Shown here: in pieces, positions 1 through 8,946 of the stretch
Layout: the number at the start of each line of letters is the position of its first letter
How positions within the stretch are numbered: position 1 is the stretch's first letter
Source: a bacterium
GTDB taxonomy: Bacteria > Hydrogenedentota > Hydrogenedentia > Hydrogenedentiales > SLHB01
NCBI GenBank assembly: GCA_024231375.1
Contig: JAAEQP010000649.1
Coordinates: forward strand, 1 to 46,390
Length of the DNA: 46,390 bases
Direction of reading: 5' to 3'
Notes under the pieces: generated by a model
What the model was told of the DNA's origin: nothing
The model's database searches: none
Seen by the model: the letters and a program-made list of their open reading frames with translations, nothing else
Program-made: the position numbers and the translations under genes

Positions 1-434
1 ACTGCCAAGCCGTCTACTACCTCACGCCCGACGGCAAGACGCTGACGCGCGTGGCGGATGACCTGGAACAACCCAACGGCATTATCGGCACGCCTGACGG
101 CAAGACACTGTATGTGACCGATATCCGCGCGGGGAAGACGTATTCGTACGCCATTCAGAAGGACGGCACGCTGACGGACAAGACCCTGTTCTGCGAGAAG
201 GGATCCGACGGCATGACCATCGACAGCGAGGGCAACCTGTACCTGACCGGCAAGGGCGTGCTCGTTTTCGACAAGAGCGGTGAACAGATCGAGCATATCG
301 CCATCGACGAACGGTGGACGGCCAACGTGTGCTTCGGTGGTCCGGACCGCGATTGGTTGTTCATTACCGCCAGCAAGGGACTTTACCGCGTGCGGATGCG
401 TGCGGACCTTACACAGGAAGGAATCAAGCCATGA
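1..434 (+). CDS. SMP-30/gluconolactonase-family protein, C-terminal part
   Basis: Partial gene cut by the left window edge; the open frame is readable from base 3 and gives the last 143 residues. It shows the six-bladed beta-propeller repeats of the SMP-30/gluconolactonase/LRE family, with blade signatures YYLTPDGKTL, GTPDGKTLYVTD and DSEGNLYLTGKG. The Asn in EQPNGI and the Asp in SDGMTID sit where the family's metal ligands lie. Family members are metal-dependent lactonases acting on sugar lactones; the substrate here cannot be told. The stop codon overlaps the next start as ATGA, so the two genes are translationally coupled. An internal GTG at 51 is not a start, because coding similarity continues upstream of it. 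Confidence 0.85.
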   Translation, partial: CQAVYYLTPDGKTLTRVADDLEQPNGIIGTPDGKTLYVTDIRAGKTYSYAIQKDGTLTDKTLFCEKGSDGMTIDSEGNLYLTGKGVLVFDKSGEQIEHIAIDERWTANVCFGGPDRDWLFITASKGLYRVRMRADLTQEGIKP

Positions 435-1207
435 TAGGACGACGATCATTTTTGGGCATGACGGCGTTGGCGGGGACGGCGTCGTTTGGCGGCGCGCAGG
501 CGGCCGAGCAGGCCGGTGGACGCGACTACTATGAATTGCGCGCCTATGAAGTGGAGACGGAAGCGCAGCAGGCCGGGTTACTGACGTATCTGGGCGATGC
601 GGCGATTCCGGCGTTGAATCGTCTCGGTGTCGAACAGGTCGGCGTGTTCCTGCCCGCGGAAGAGCTGAGTCCGGTGCGGGTGCTGTTGCGGCATCCGAAC
701 ATGGACTCCGTAGCGACTGCGACCCAGAAGCTCCTGGCCGACGCCGAGCATGTCGAGAAGGGCGCGGCGTTCCTGAATGCTCCGGCCGCGAACCCGGCGT
801 ATGCCCGCATGGAGAGTATGCTGCTGGCAGCGTTCACGGGCATGCCGCGTCTCGAAACCCCGGCCACCGGCGCGGGCCGTGTGCTGCAACTTCGCATCTA
901 CGAGAGCCCGAGTGTGAAGACCGGTCAAAAGAAGATCGAGATGTTCAACACGGCCGAGATCGCCATCTTCCGCAAGACGGGATTGAACCCGGTGTTCTTC
1001 GGCGAGAGTCTCGTGGGCGCGAAGATGCCGAACCTGACGTACATGCTGGGGTTCGAAAGCGAAGACGATCAGAAAGCCGCGTGGAGCAAGTTCCGCAAAG
1101 ATCCCGACTGGCTCGAACTCCGCGCCAAACCCGAGTACGCCGACAAGGAAATCCTTTGCGGCATCACGAATCTGGTGCTGAAGGCAGCGGACTGTTCGCA
1201 GATCTGA
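431..1207 (+). CDS. Tat-exported NIPSNAP family protein
   Basis: 258 residues. The start at 431 is chosen because it overlaps the preceding stop (ATGA) and opens a twin-arginine signal (GRRSFLGM, then a hydrophobic stretch ending in AQAA). The mature part has two NIPSNAP-like ferredoxin-fold units: DYYELRAYEVETEAQ near residue 36 and VLQLRIYESPSVKTG near 155. The second carries the family pattern of a polar linker, IFRKTGLNPVFFGESL, then a conserved Trp-rich end. NIPSNAP proteins are small alpha/beta-barrel proteins with no assigned reaction; in environmental bacteria they are often exported and sit beside sugar-lactone or glycan genes, as here. Function beyond the fold is not assignable. Confidence 0.85.
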   Translation: MIGRRSFLGMTALAGTASFGGAQAAEQAGGRDYYELRAYEVETEAQQAGLLTYLGDAAIPALNRLGVEQVGVFLPAEELSPVRVLLRHPNMDSVATATQKLLADAEHVEKGAAFLNAPAANPAYARMESMLLAAFTGMPRLETPATGAGRVLQLRIYESPSVKTGQKKIEMFNTAEIAIFRKTGLNPVFFGESLVGAKMPNLTYMLGFESEDDQKAAWSKFRKDPDWLELRAKPEYADKEILCGITNLVLKAADCSQI

Positions 1208-1223
1208 CGGGGGGGGATCAAGA

Positions 1224-1275
1224 CCCGCCTACGGCGGGCGAGCCCCTCACCCTGCCCTCTCCCGTGGGGAGAGGG
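1224..1275. terminator. two adjacent hairpins between convergent genes
   Basis: Two perfect inverted repeats lie between the converging NIPSNAP and maturase genes. The first is CCCGCC-TAC-GGCGGG (1224-1238). The second is CCCTCTCCC-GTG-GGGAGAGGG (1255-1275). Neither is followed by a clear T-tract on either strand, so intrinsic termination is uncertain. The second hairpin resembles GC-rich palindromic intergenic repeats seen in many genomes. Confidence 0.4.
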
Positions 1276-1359
1276 TAAGACGGGGTCCAAACCTGTCCCA
1301 TTTCCGAGGCGGAGCACAAGCGACGCGCCAGGGCTGGTTGCTTCGCGTGCGCCGCTCCG

Positions 1360-2481
1360 CTACCCGCGCTGCTGTTGCTGCTGCTGTTGTTTGAGGACGC
1401 GTTTGCCGAGTTTGGTGATTTTGGTGTTGGCGTGGGCGAAGAACTTCTTATAGGCGGCGCAGAGGGGGGACGGGTCGTGGTAGGACCCGGTGGCGAGGCG
1501 GTCTTTCTGGCAGCCCCCGTAGCAGATGGACCGGTACTGGCAGCCGCGGCATGCGGGCACTTTGTTCTTCTGGTAGGCGAACTGTTTGTACTTCTCGGTT
1601 TCGAGGAATGATTCGAGTGGGGCTTCCATGAGGTTGCCGAGTTTCCATTCGTCGTAGACGAAGAAGTCGCAGGGGTAGACGTCGCCGTTGTGTTCGATGA
1701 CGATGTAATGGTTGCAGCGGTCGGCGAAGGTACACATGGGCGCGCCCTGGCCGACGCGGGTGGTGAGCATGGCGTCGAAATCGCGCACGGACACCCGGCC
1801 AAACCCTTCCTTGGACCAGTAATCGAACATGTCGCACATGAAATCACCGTAGACCTCGACGTCCACGTTGCAGGGATGGCCTTTCTCGACGCAGGGGATG
1901 AACTGGACGAAGCGGAACCCCTGGGCCACAAACCAGCGCAAGAGGTCGGCGCCCATGCCGACGTTGTCGCGGTTCACTACGCAGAGAATGTTGAACTCGA
2001 CCTGATACTGGCCCATCAGCCGTGCGGCCGACATGACGCGGTCCCACGTGCCGCGGTTGGCGGCGTTGACGCGGTAGCGGTCGTGGATTTCCTGGGGTCC
2101 GTCCAGGCTGAGGCCGATGAGGAACTTGTACTCCTGGAACAGGCGGCACCAGTCGTCGTTCAACACGATGCCGTTGGTCTGGAGTGCGTTTCCAACCGAT
2201 TGTCCGGGTGCGCCGTGTTTCTGCTGAAACTGGACGGCTTTGCGGAAGAAATCCACCCCGGCCAACGTGGGTTCGCCGCCTTGCCACGCGAACACGGTCT
2301 GGGGAAACCGGTGTTTGAGAAGGCCCTCAACCATGGTTTCCAGCACATCTTCGGTCATGCAATGACTGCGTTCGTCGGGATACAGTTCACTGGCGCGGAG
2401 GTAGAAGCAATACTCGCACCGGAGGTTGCAGTCCGCGCTGACGGGTTTGATGAGTAGCTGGAACGGTCTGACATTGGACAT
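1360..2481 (-). CDS. anaerobic sulfatase maturase-type radical SAM/SPASM enzyme
   Basis: 373 residues. Cys18, Cys22 and Cys25 form the radical-SAM CxxxCxxC cluster motif (CNLRCEYCF), followed by AWQGGEPTL and SLDGPQEIHD, both typical of anSME-type enzymes. The C-terminal part has the SPASM cysteines that bind two auxiliary Fe-S clusters (MCTFADRC, GDVYPCDFF, CRGCQYRSICYGGC). Such enzymes oxidise an active-site Cys or Ser of sulfatases to formylglycine in the cytoplasm. A Cys-type sulfatase (CTPSR) is encoded at 35366-36853, a plausible client. The protein ends in an odd run of seven glutamines from a CAG/CAA repeat. The gene is divergent from the DUF4838 gene and convergent with NIPSNAP. Other SPASM peptide-modifying roles cannot be fully excluded. 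Confidence 0.92.
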   Translation of the reverse strand: MSNVRPFQLLIKPVSADCNLRCEYCFYLRASELYPDERSHCMTEDVLETMVEGLLKHRFPQTVFAWQGGEPTLAGVDFFRKAVQFQQKHGAPGQSVGNALQTNGIVLNDDWCRLFQEYKFLIGLSLDGPQEIHDRYRVNAANRGTWDRVMSAARLMGQYQVEFNILCVVNRDNVGMGADLLRWFVAQGFRFVQFIPCVEKGHPCNVDVEVYGDFMCDMFDYWSKEGFGRVSVRDFDAMLTTRVGQGAPMCTFADRCNHYIVIEHNGDVYPCDFFVYDEWKLGNLMEAPLESFLETEKYKQFAYQKNKVPACRGCQYRSICYGGCQKDRLATGSYHDPSPLCAAYKKFFAHANTKITKLGKRVLKQQQQQQQRG

Positions 2482-2544
2482 GGGGGAAGTTTACCAAGAT
2501 TGCGGGCGGCGGCGCTAGTTGGACGCGGTTTCTGCGCGTACGGG

Positions 2545-2573
2545 TTGGCCCCCGCGTGGGGTGCGCGTATAAT
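2545..2573 (+). promoter_or_regulatory. sigma70-type promoter for the DUF4838 gene
   Basis: TTGGCC (2545-2550), a 17-base spacer and a perfect TATAAT (2568-2573), about 35 bases before the DUF4838 start. It lies in the divergent gap with the maturase gene. Confidence 0.6.
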
Positions 2574-2607
2574 CGAGTGCGTCTACGGCAACCACGGGGG
2601 GACGACG

Positions 2608-4893
2608 ATGCGTATTGCATGTGCGGTGCTGATGGTGTTGGTGACGCTTTGCGGAACGGCCGGGGCGTTGACGCTTGCGGAGGATGGCAGGTCCGACTAT
2701 GTCATCGTGGTAGCGAAGGACGCCATTCCCGCCGAGCGCACGGCGGCGGACGAACTGCGTCTGCATCTGGCGGCGGTGACGGGAGCCATCTTGCCGGTGG
2801 TGATCGAGGGGGATGGACGGGCTGCGCAGTCCAAGGCGATGGTGTTGGGCATGGGCGACCGGTTTCGCAAGGCCTTTCCTGACATGGCACCGGAGTCGTT
2901 GAAGTACGACGGTATCGTCATGAAGACGGTCGGCGACACCCTCTACTTGGCGGGTGACCGGCCGCGCGGCACACTGTACGCCGTGAACACGTTTCTGGAA
3001 GACGTTGTGGGATGCCGTTGGTGGTCATCGACGGAGAGCACCATTCCGCATGCGGCAACACTCGCCATTCCGGAACTCAACACCGTGTACGTGCCGAAGC
3101 TGCGCGTCCGGGAAGCGTTCTACAGGGGCGCTTTCGAGGGTGTGTTCGCGTCGCGTCTGAAGTGTAATGGCCATTTCGAGCGGATTCCAGAGGAACATGG
3201 TGGCCACTACACCATCATCGGATGGTGCCACACCTTCTACCAGTTGCTTCCGCCGGATCAGTACTTCGCGGACCATCCCGAGTGGTACAGCGAGATCGGC
3301 GGGAAACGCAGTGGCGAGCATACTCAGCTTTGTCTGACCAACGACGAAATGCGCGCGGAATTCGTGAAGCAGGCGCTGGATTGGGTGCGGCAGAATCCCG
3401 ACGCGGGCATGATCTCTATCAGCCAGAACGATTGGGGTCGATACTGCCAATGCGCGAAGTGCGCGGCGCTGGACGAGCGGGAAGGCGCGCCGTCGGGGTC
3501 GCTGATCCACTTCGTGAATGCCGTGGCGGCCGAGATCGAGAAGGAATTCCCCGATTTCCTCGTGGAAACGTTGGCCTATCAGTACACGCGCACGGCACCG
3601 GCCCACGTGAAGCCGCGAAAGAACGTGGTTGTCCGCCTGTGCTCCATCGAATGCTCCTACGCCCAGCCGCTGGCGACGGGTGAGCAGAACGAGGGGTTCC
3701 GATCCGACATCGAAGCGTGGAGCGCCATCGCGCATCAGCTTTATATCTGGAACTACGTCACCAACTTCGCGAACTACATTCTGCCGCATCCGAACATGCG
3801 GGTCCTGGCGCCCAACCTACGGCTCTTCGTGGATCACAAAGCCGTGGGATTGTTCGAGCAAGGGGATTCGGGATGTTCGTGCAGCGACTTCCCCGAGTTG
3901 CGCGCGTATCTGCTGGCTCACCTCATGTGGGACCCCTCGCGCGACGAACAGGCCCTGATCGCCGAGTTCTTGCAGGGGTACTACGGACCCGCCGCCGAAC
4001 CGCTCCAAGCCTACATCGACCTCATCCACGACGCCGTGGAATCGGCCGGCACGTACCTGCGGTGTTACATGGGCGGCACGGAAGATTGGTTTACGCCGGA
4101 GCAGGTGCTCCGCGCCACCGAACTGTTCCGGGAAGCGGGAAGTCGCGTGGCCGATGATTCCGTTTTGGCCAGACGCGTCCACCGCGCACGAATGCCGCTG
4201 GACCACGTGTGGTTGAAGCGGTACCGCGACCTGGAGCAGGGCGCTCAGGATTTGGGCGTGCCGTTTCCGGGGCCGAAGGACCTCACCGCGTTTTGTGACG
4301 CCTTCATCGAAGCCGCGCACGGGTTCAATGTGGGCAGCTACCGCGAAGGCGCCGCATTCGACGCCTACATCCCGGCTCTGCGATGCGCGTGCGCGCCGGC
4401 CGTGCCGGCTCCCGAGGAATACAGTGGCGTCGCCGCCAAGGGCTGGGTCGACGTGCAGGAAGGCGACTTCTCGCTGCACGGCCTGGGCCGTTGGGTCTTC
4501 CTCGAGGAGGATTCCGATGCTTCGAACGGATATGCGTTGCGTCTCACGACCAACCACACATCCTGGGCGATTCAATACCCGGTTCGCCGACGGGTGACGG
4601 AGTTGGGTAAGGTGCGCTGTTTCGCGTCGGTGCGGTGTGAGGCCAAGAAGCCGGAAGGCGGCGCGGTCACCATCGGAATCTATGACACCGAGGCCAAGGC
4701 GGGAGTGACGCAGAAGGTCGTCCCGGCATCCGACCTGTCCGACGGCCGATACCATCTCATCGATCTGGGTGCGTTCGACCTCAATCGGAACTTGTATGTA
4801 TGGTTCGCGCCGGTGAACAATCCCGATGTTGTGGAAGCTGTCTACGTGGATCGGGTGTTCTTCGTGAAGGAGGCCGCTCTCGCCTCGCAATGA
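2608..4893 (+). CDS. secreted DUF4838 glycosidase-like protein
   Basis: 761 residues from ATG 2608, which follows a GGGGGGA ribosome site and opens a signal peptide (MRIACAVLMVLVTLCGTAGA). The open frame runs further upstream, but that part crosses the promoter and has no signal sequence. The N-terminal region (about 25-140) looks like the alpha/beta domain that precedes GH20/GH67-type barrels. The central DUF4838 barrel contains SISQNDWGRYCQCAKC, the cysteine-rich signature of this family, followed by a domain with DWFTPEQVLRATELF. The last 150 residues form a beta-sandwich-like tail. DUF4838 proteins are predicted polysaccharide hydrolases of unknown substrate. pepA follows after 32 bases. 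Confidence 0.85.
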   Translation: MRIACAVLMVLVTLCGTAGALTLAEDGRSDYVIVVAKDAIPAERTAADELRLHLAAVTGAILPVVIEGDGRAAQSKAMVLGMGDRFRKAFPDMAPESLKYDGIVMKTVGDTLYLAGDRPRGTLYAVNTFLEDVVGCRWWSSTESTIPHAATLAIPELNTVYVPKLRVREAFYRGAFEGVFASRLKCNGHFERIPEEHGGHYTIIGWCHTFYQLLPPDQYFADHPEWYSEIGGKRSGEHTQLCLTNDEMRAEFVKQALDWVRQNPDAGMISISQNDWGRYCQCAKCAALDEREGAPSGSLIHFVNAVAAEIEKEFPDFLVETLAYQYTRTAPAHVKPRKNVVVRLCSIECSYAQPLATGEQNEGFRSDIEAWSAIAHQLYIWNYVTNFANYILPHPNMRVLAPNLRLFVDHKAVGLFEQGDSGCSCSDFPELRAYLLAHLMWDPSRDEQALIAEFLQGYYGPAAEPLQAYIDLIHDAVESAGTYLRCYMGGTEDWFTPEQVLRATELFREAGSRVADDSVLARRVHRARMPLDHVWLKRYRDLEQGAQDLGVPFPGPKDLTAFCDAFIEAAHGFNVGSYREGAAFDAYIPALRCACAPAVPAPEEYSGVAAKGWVDVQEGDFSLHGLGRWVFLEEDSDASNGYALRLTTNHTSWAIQYPVRRRVTELGKVRCFASVRCEAKKPEGGAVTIGIYDTEAKAGVTQKVVPASDLSDGRYHLIDLGAFDLNRNLYVWFAPVNNPDVVEAVYVDRVFFVKEAALASQ

Positions 4894-4925
4894 ACGTAGT
4901 GACCAGCGCCAGAAGGAGCGATTGA

Positions 4926-6389
4926 ATGGCCATATCGAAGTTTCAGTGTGTCGAGGACTACACGCTGAGGGCGGGCGACTACCTCGTGTTGCCCTATCTC
5001 GACGAGAAGAAAGCCCTCTTCGCCAAGAAGGCACTGCCCAAGGCGCTGGCGCGCGTAGTCGCCGCACCGGAACAGCAAGGCGGCACACGCACGGCACTCC
5101 GGTGCGAGGTCGACGGCGTTGCCGTCCTGGCCAGCGCGATCCGTCTCGACGCCAAGCACTCGAACCCGGCCACGGAACTGAAGAAGGCCGTGGCGGCTGC
5201 ATTGAACAGTGGCAAGAGGGAAGAGGCCAAGCGTGTTGTGGTGGCCCTTGATGGGAAGCGTCAGGACCTGATGCTGGCGGTGCAGGAAGGCGCGCTTCTC
5301 GGCGGGTATGTGTTCGACCCGTACCTCTCGGACAAGCCCAAGCCGCTACCGGTGTTGCTGGCCGCGCCGGGCGGCAAGTCCGCGGCGTTCAGGCGTGCTA
5401 ACCGCCGCCGCGCCGAACTGTACACATGCACGAACTTCACCCGCGACGTTCTGAACGAACCGCCCAACGAGATGACGCCGCCGGTGTTGGCGCGCGCCTT
5501 CCGAAAGATGGGGAAGGCGTCGGGGTTGAAAGTCACGACGTGGAACGAGGCCCGTCTCAAACGTGAAGGATGCGGCGGCATTCTGGGCGTCGGTCAGGGA
5601 GCGAAGGCCCGGCCTGCCCTCGTCATCGGTGAATACGCGCCTCGTGGGGCCAAAGGTCATCTCTGCCTCGTCGGAAAAGGCGTTACCTTCGACAGCGGCG
5701 GGTACGGACTCAAGCCGGCCTCGTCGCAAATCGGCATGAAATACGACATGGGTGGCGCGGCCATGATGTTTGGCGCGGCCTGCGCTATTGCCCGGTTGAA
5801 GCTTCGCATTCGGGTCACGGTCATCACGCCGCTGGTGGAGAACGACATCTCGGGCGAGGCGTTTCATACCACGTCGGTTCTGCGGACCCGCTCCGGGCGG
5901 ACTGTCGAGGTTCATCATACCGATGCCGAAGGCCGCTTGATTCTTGCTGACGCCCTAACCATCGCGGCCGAGCGCAAGCCGGATTGGATCGTCGATGCGG
6001 CCACCTTGACGGGGGCCTGCGTGGTGGCGTTGGGCGAGGATATCTCCGCCGCGTTCGGCACCGACCCCGCCTTCACGCGTCTCCTCATTGACGCAGGCAG
6101 AGATGAAGGCGAACGGTTCTGGGAGCTGCCTCTGCACATGCCCTACGAGGAGGGACTCAAGACCACGATCGCCGACTGCAAGAACGTGGCGGGCCGGTGG
6201 GGAGGGGCAGTAACGGCGGCCCTGTTTCTCAAGAAGTGGGTATCTGACGACGCGAAATGGATTCATTGCGACATCGCCGGGCCGGGATGCAAGGAGGGCC
6301 CCCTAGACCATCTCGGGAAGGGCGCCAAAGGGTTTGGTGTGAAGACCATCGCGGCCTTGGCGTCGCGCTTGGCAGACAGCCACTTCTGA
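4926..6389 (+). CDS. pepA: M17 leucyl aminopeptidase-family metallopeptidase
   Basis: 487 residues, ATG preceded by AGGAG at 4913-4918. The M17 catalytic domain fills the C-terminal two thirds. Expected metal and catalytic residues are present: Lys251 and Asp256 in GKGVTFDSGG, Lys263, Asp274 in MKYDMGGAA, then Asp333, Glu335 and Arg337 in HTDAEGRL. The N-terminal macro-like domain is short but present. Cytosolic M17 enzymes form hexamers that remove N-terminal residues from peptides using two metal ions. An oddity is that the family signature NTDAEGRL reads HTDAEGRL, with His331 in place of the near-invariant Asn. The methyltransferase gene follows after 11 bases, so they probably share a transcript. 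Confidence 0.93.
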   Translation: MAISKFQCVEDYTLRAGDYLVLPYLDEKKALFAKKALPKALARVVAAPEQQGGTRTALRCEVDGVAVLASAIRLDAKHSNPATELKKAVAAALNSGKREEAKRVVVALDGKRQDLMLAVQEGALLGGYVFDPYLSDKPKPLPVLLAAPGGKSAAFRRANRRRAELYTCTNFTRDVLNEPPNEMTPPVLARAFRKMGKASGLKVTTWNEARLKREGCGGILGVGQGAKARPALVIGEYAPRGAKGHLCLVGKGVTFDSGGYGLKPASSQIGMKYDMGGAAMMFGAACAIARLKLRIRVTVITPLVENDISGEAFHTTSVLRTRSGRTVEVHHTDAEGRLILADALTIAAERKPDWIVDAATLTGACVVALGEDISAAFGTDPAFTRLLIDAGRDEGERFWELPLHMPYEEGLKTTIADCKNVAGRWGGAVTAALFLKKWVSDDAKWIHCDIAGPGCKEGPLDHLGKGAKGFGVKTIAALASRLADSHF

Positions 6390-6400
6390 AGGAGGAAGAC

Positions 6401-7390
6401 ATGACCGATATTCGAGAACTTGTCGGTCCTATCCACGAGATTGCTTCGGCATACAGGCAGTCGCAGATTCTGTTCGCCGCGGTCGAAGGCGATGTGTTCC
6501 AGTTGCTGGAAGACGCTTGCACCCGCGACGAGATTGCATCGGCCACGGGATGGAGCCCAAGAGGCACGGCCATGCTTCTGGACGGTCTTCTGGCCTTGGA
6601 TCTCATCGTGGAATCCAATGATGTCTACCATAACGGCCCCGAAGCTTCGGAGTGTCTTGTGCCGGGGAAACCTGGCTACCAGGGGAACATCATCCGGCAT
6701 CAGCAGGGGTCCTACGGGGCGTACGCCGGTCTTGCGGATGCGGTGCGCCGGGGTGGGGCCGACCCCGAGAACGACGAACCGCGCACGGCGGAATCTCTGC
6801 GTGACTTCATCCTGGGCATGTCCGACATCGGACGCATGGGGGCTCGGGGCATACTTGACGCGGTGGATCTGGGCGGCTACGAGCACATGATCGACGTAGG
6901 CGGCGGACCGGGCACGTACTCGTGCGAATTCCTGGAGAAACACGCAGGCATGCGGGCCACGCTGATGGACCGGCCCGAAGTGATCGAGATCGCACGCGAG
7001 CAGATTGCGGGCAGGGGCCTGAGCGACCGCTTCGCATTTGTGTCGGGCGATGCCTTGGTGGACGACATGGGATCGGGCTACGACCTGGTGCTCGTATCCA
7101 ACATCATCCATAGCTACGGCCCCGACACGAACCGGGATCTCATGCGCCGCTGTTTTGAGTGTCTGAAGGAAGGTGGCCTGCTGGTGGTCCACGATTTCTT
7201 CACGGAGGACGACCGGTCCGGGCCGCCGTTCGCGTTGCTGTTCGCCCTCCACATGCTTGTCCACACCGCCGAAGGCGGCACCTATTCCTTCGCCGAAATT
7301 GAAGACTGGACGCGTCAGGCCGGGTTCAGCCAGGGACACCGCCTCCGCATCTCGCCTCAATCGGCGGTATGGTTGACGCGTAAGACGTGA
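6401..7390 (+). CDS. O-methyltransferase-family SAM-dependent methyltransferase
   Basis: 329 residues from ATG 6401, placed 5 bases after a perfect GGAGGA; the frame extends upstream inside pepA, but that part is not homologous to the family. Residues 1-90 are the winged-helix dimerisation domain of plant-type and hydroxyneurosporene-type O-methyltransferases (family 2). Motif I for SAM binding is DVGGGPG at 165-171, followed by an acidic Asp-Arg-Pro loop (LMDRPEV) and LVLVSNIIHSYG. The acceptor is unknown. These enzymes methylate hydroxyls of small aromatic or polyketide-like compounds, but no biosynthetic cluster surrounds it. It lies immediately downstream of pepA, probably in one operon. 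Confidence 0.85.
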   Translation: MTDIRELVGPIHEIASAYRQSQILFAAVEGDVFQLLEDACTRDEIASATGWSPRGTAMLLDGLLALDLIVESNDVYHNGPEASECLVPGKPGYQGNIIRHQQGSYGAYAGLADAVRRGGADPENDEPRTAESLRDFILGMSDIGRMGARGILDAVDLGGYEHMIDVGGGPGTYSCEFLEKHAGMRATLMDRPEVIEIAREQIAGRGLSDRFAFVSGDALVDDMGSGYDLVLVSNIIHSYGPDTNRDLMRRCFECLKEGGLLVVHDFFTEDDRSGPPFALLFALHMLVHTAEGGTYSFAEIEDWTRQAGFSQGHRLRISPQSAVWLTRKT

Positions 7391-7399
7391 TCGGGATGG

Positions 7400-7428
7400 T
7401 TTAGGCCCGCCGCCGCGTTCCCTATAAT
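7400..7428 (+). promoter_or_regulatory. sigma70-type promoter for the HtrA operon
   Basis: TTTAGG (7400-7405), 17-base spacer, perfect TATAAT (7423-7428), about 85 bases before the TTG start of the first HtrA gene. The -35 element is weak. Confidence 0.5.
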
Positions 7429-7512
7429 GTGCATCCGCCCCATCGGCGAATCGCCGGGGCTCAGTTGTCCGCCGGAAGGCCCATCTCCGGCGCTCGTAGA
7501 AGGAGAAGTAGC

Positions 7513-8946
7513 TTGATTCCACGCACTTGGACGATTCTAGCGTGCTGCCTTGCCTTGGCAGGCTGCGCCACCCTGGGCGGCAACGAAGGCGCCGTGATCC
7601 GGGCGAAGAACCGGGTGGCCCCGGCCCTCGTGCATATCCGGCCCGTGAAAGAGGTCTTTTCCGGCGGAAAGCGGGAGGAGGTTCTGGTCGTGGGCAGCGG
7701 GTTCATCATCAGCCGCGACGGCTACGTGGTAACCAATGAGCATGTGGCAGGCGACGCCAGTTTGGTTCGATGCGTGCTCTCGACCAAGGAAGAGGTGGAC
7801 GCGCAGGTTGTCGGCACTGACCGGTTCACGGATATTGCGGTTCTGAAGCTGATGACCGACCGCGACGACCTGCCCACCGTGAAGCTCGGCTCTTCGGCGC
7901 GTCTCGAATCGGGGCAGACCGTGCTCGCTCTGGGCAGCCCCCATGGTCTTGCCCGATCCGTATCGGCGGGCATTGTGAGTGTGACCGACCGCTACTTGAG
8001 TCAACGCGGCAACATGGTTTCCCCGTACAACAACTGGATTCAGACCGATGCCGCCATCAACCCGGGAAACAGCGGCGGACCCTTGGTGAATCTCAAGGGC
8101 GAGGTGGTGGGCGTTAACACGCGGCGCCTGGGCGGGGCGGACAACGTGGGGTTCGCCATTCCCGTCGACATCGCCAAGGAAGTGGTGGAGACCATCATCG
8201 AGACCGGCCGCGTCCGCCGCAGTTGGATTGGTGCTACGTTCCAGGAGATTACGCGGAAAGACGAAGAGATCGACCGGAACGGCGTGGTCATCGCGGATGT
8301 GAATCCCCTGTCTCCGGCGTTTGAAGCCGAACTCCAGGCCGGCGACATCCTGCTGGAGGTCAACGGTACGCGAACCAACGCCCGCTTCGTCGAGGACTTG
8401 TCCGCCATTCGGAAGCTCATCGCGGACCTGCCCGTGGGCGAACCGGCGACGCTGCGCATCGCGCGGGGTGAAGAGATTCTGGACATTGAGGTGGTGACCG
8501 AAGAGAAGAGCGACCTGAAGGGCCAGGAAGTGGCATTGGAGGAATGGGGGTTCACCGTTTCCGAAATGACCCCCGCCATCGTGCGGCGGGCGGGCCTGCC
8601 GTCGCGGCGCGGGGCGGTCGTGTCGGGCACGCAGGTGGGAGGTATCGCCGCGAACGCCGGCCTCAACCAGGGAGACATTATCCTCAGGATGGATGAGACC
8701 GAGGTGGAGAACCTGGCTTCCTTCAAGCGCCTCTACGACGAGCGGGTCGCTTCCAAGCAACGGCTTGTGCTTCTCGACGTGAAACGGAGCGCTGCTACCC
8801 GGTACGTGCTCGTCAAGCAAGGTCAGGATGAGAAACCGGAGCCTGGCGCGGATGCGTTGCAGCCACCCGCACAGGACACGGAAGTGGATCCCGGAACGGG
8901 TGAAAATCTTTCCCCCGGCAATGGAGGCGCGGACCATGTTGAGTAG
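7513..8946 (+). CDS. HtrA/DegP-like serine protease, lipoprotein, two PDZ domains
   Basis: 477 residues from TTG 7513. This start is preferred because AGGAG lies 7 bases upstream and it gives a lipoprotein signal with lipobox LAGC (Cys18). Earlier in-frame codons give no signal. The trypsin-like domain (about 30-235) has a complete triad: His77 in TNEHV, Asp107 in TDIAVLKL and Ser187 in NPGNSGGPL. Two PDZ domains follow, at about 240-340 and 350-460, with the typical AGDILLEVNG and QGDIILRMDE turns. HtrA proteases degrade or refold damaged envelope proteins, with PDZ domains reading exposed C-termini. A lipid anchor would place it at a membrane face in the periplasm. The 3' end overlaps the next gene by 11 bases. 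Confidence 0.92.
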   Translation: MIPRTWTILACCLALAGCATLGGNEGAVIRAKNRVAPALVHIRPVKEVFSGGKREEVLVVGSGFIISRDGYVVTNEHVAGDASLVRCVLSTKEEVDAQVVGTDRFTDIAVLKLMTDRDDLPTVKLGSSARLESGQTVLALGSPHGLARSVSAGIVSVTDRYLSQRGNMVSPYNNWIQTDAAINPGNSGGPLVNLKGEVVGVNTRRLGGADNVGFAIPVDIAKEVVETIIETGRVRRSWIGATFQEITRKDEEIDRNGVVIADVNPLSPAFEAELQAGDILLEVNGTRTNARFVEDLSAIRKLIADLPVGEPATLRIARGEEILDIEVVTEEKSDLKGQEVALEEWGFTVSEMTPAIVRRAGLPSRRGAVVSGTQVGGIAANAGLNQGDIILRMDETEVENLASFKRLYDERVASKQRLVLLDVKRSAATRYVLVKQGQDEKPEPGADALQPPAQDTEVDPGTGENLSPGNGGADHVE

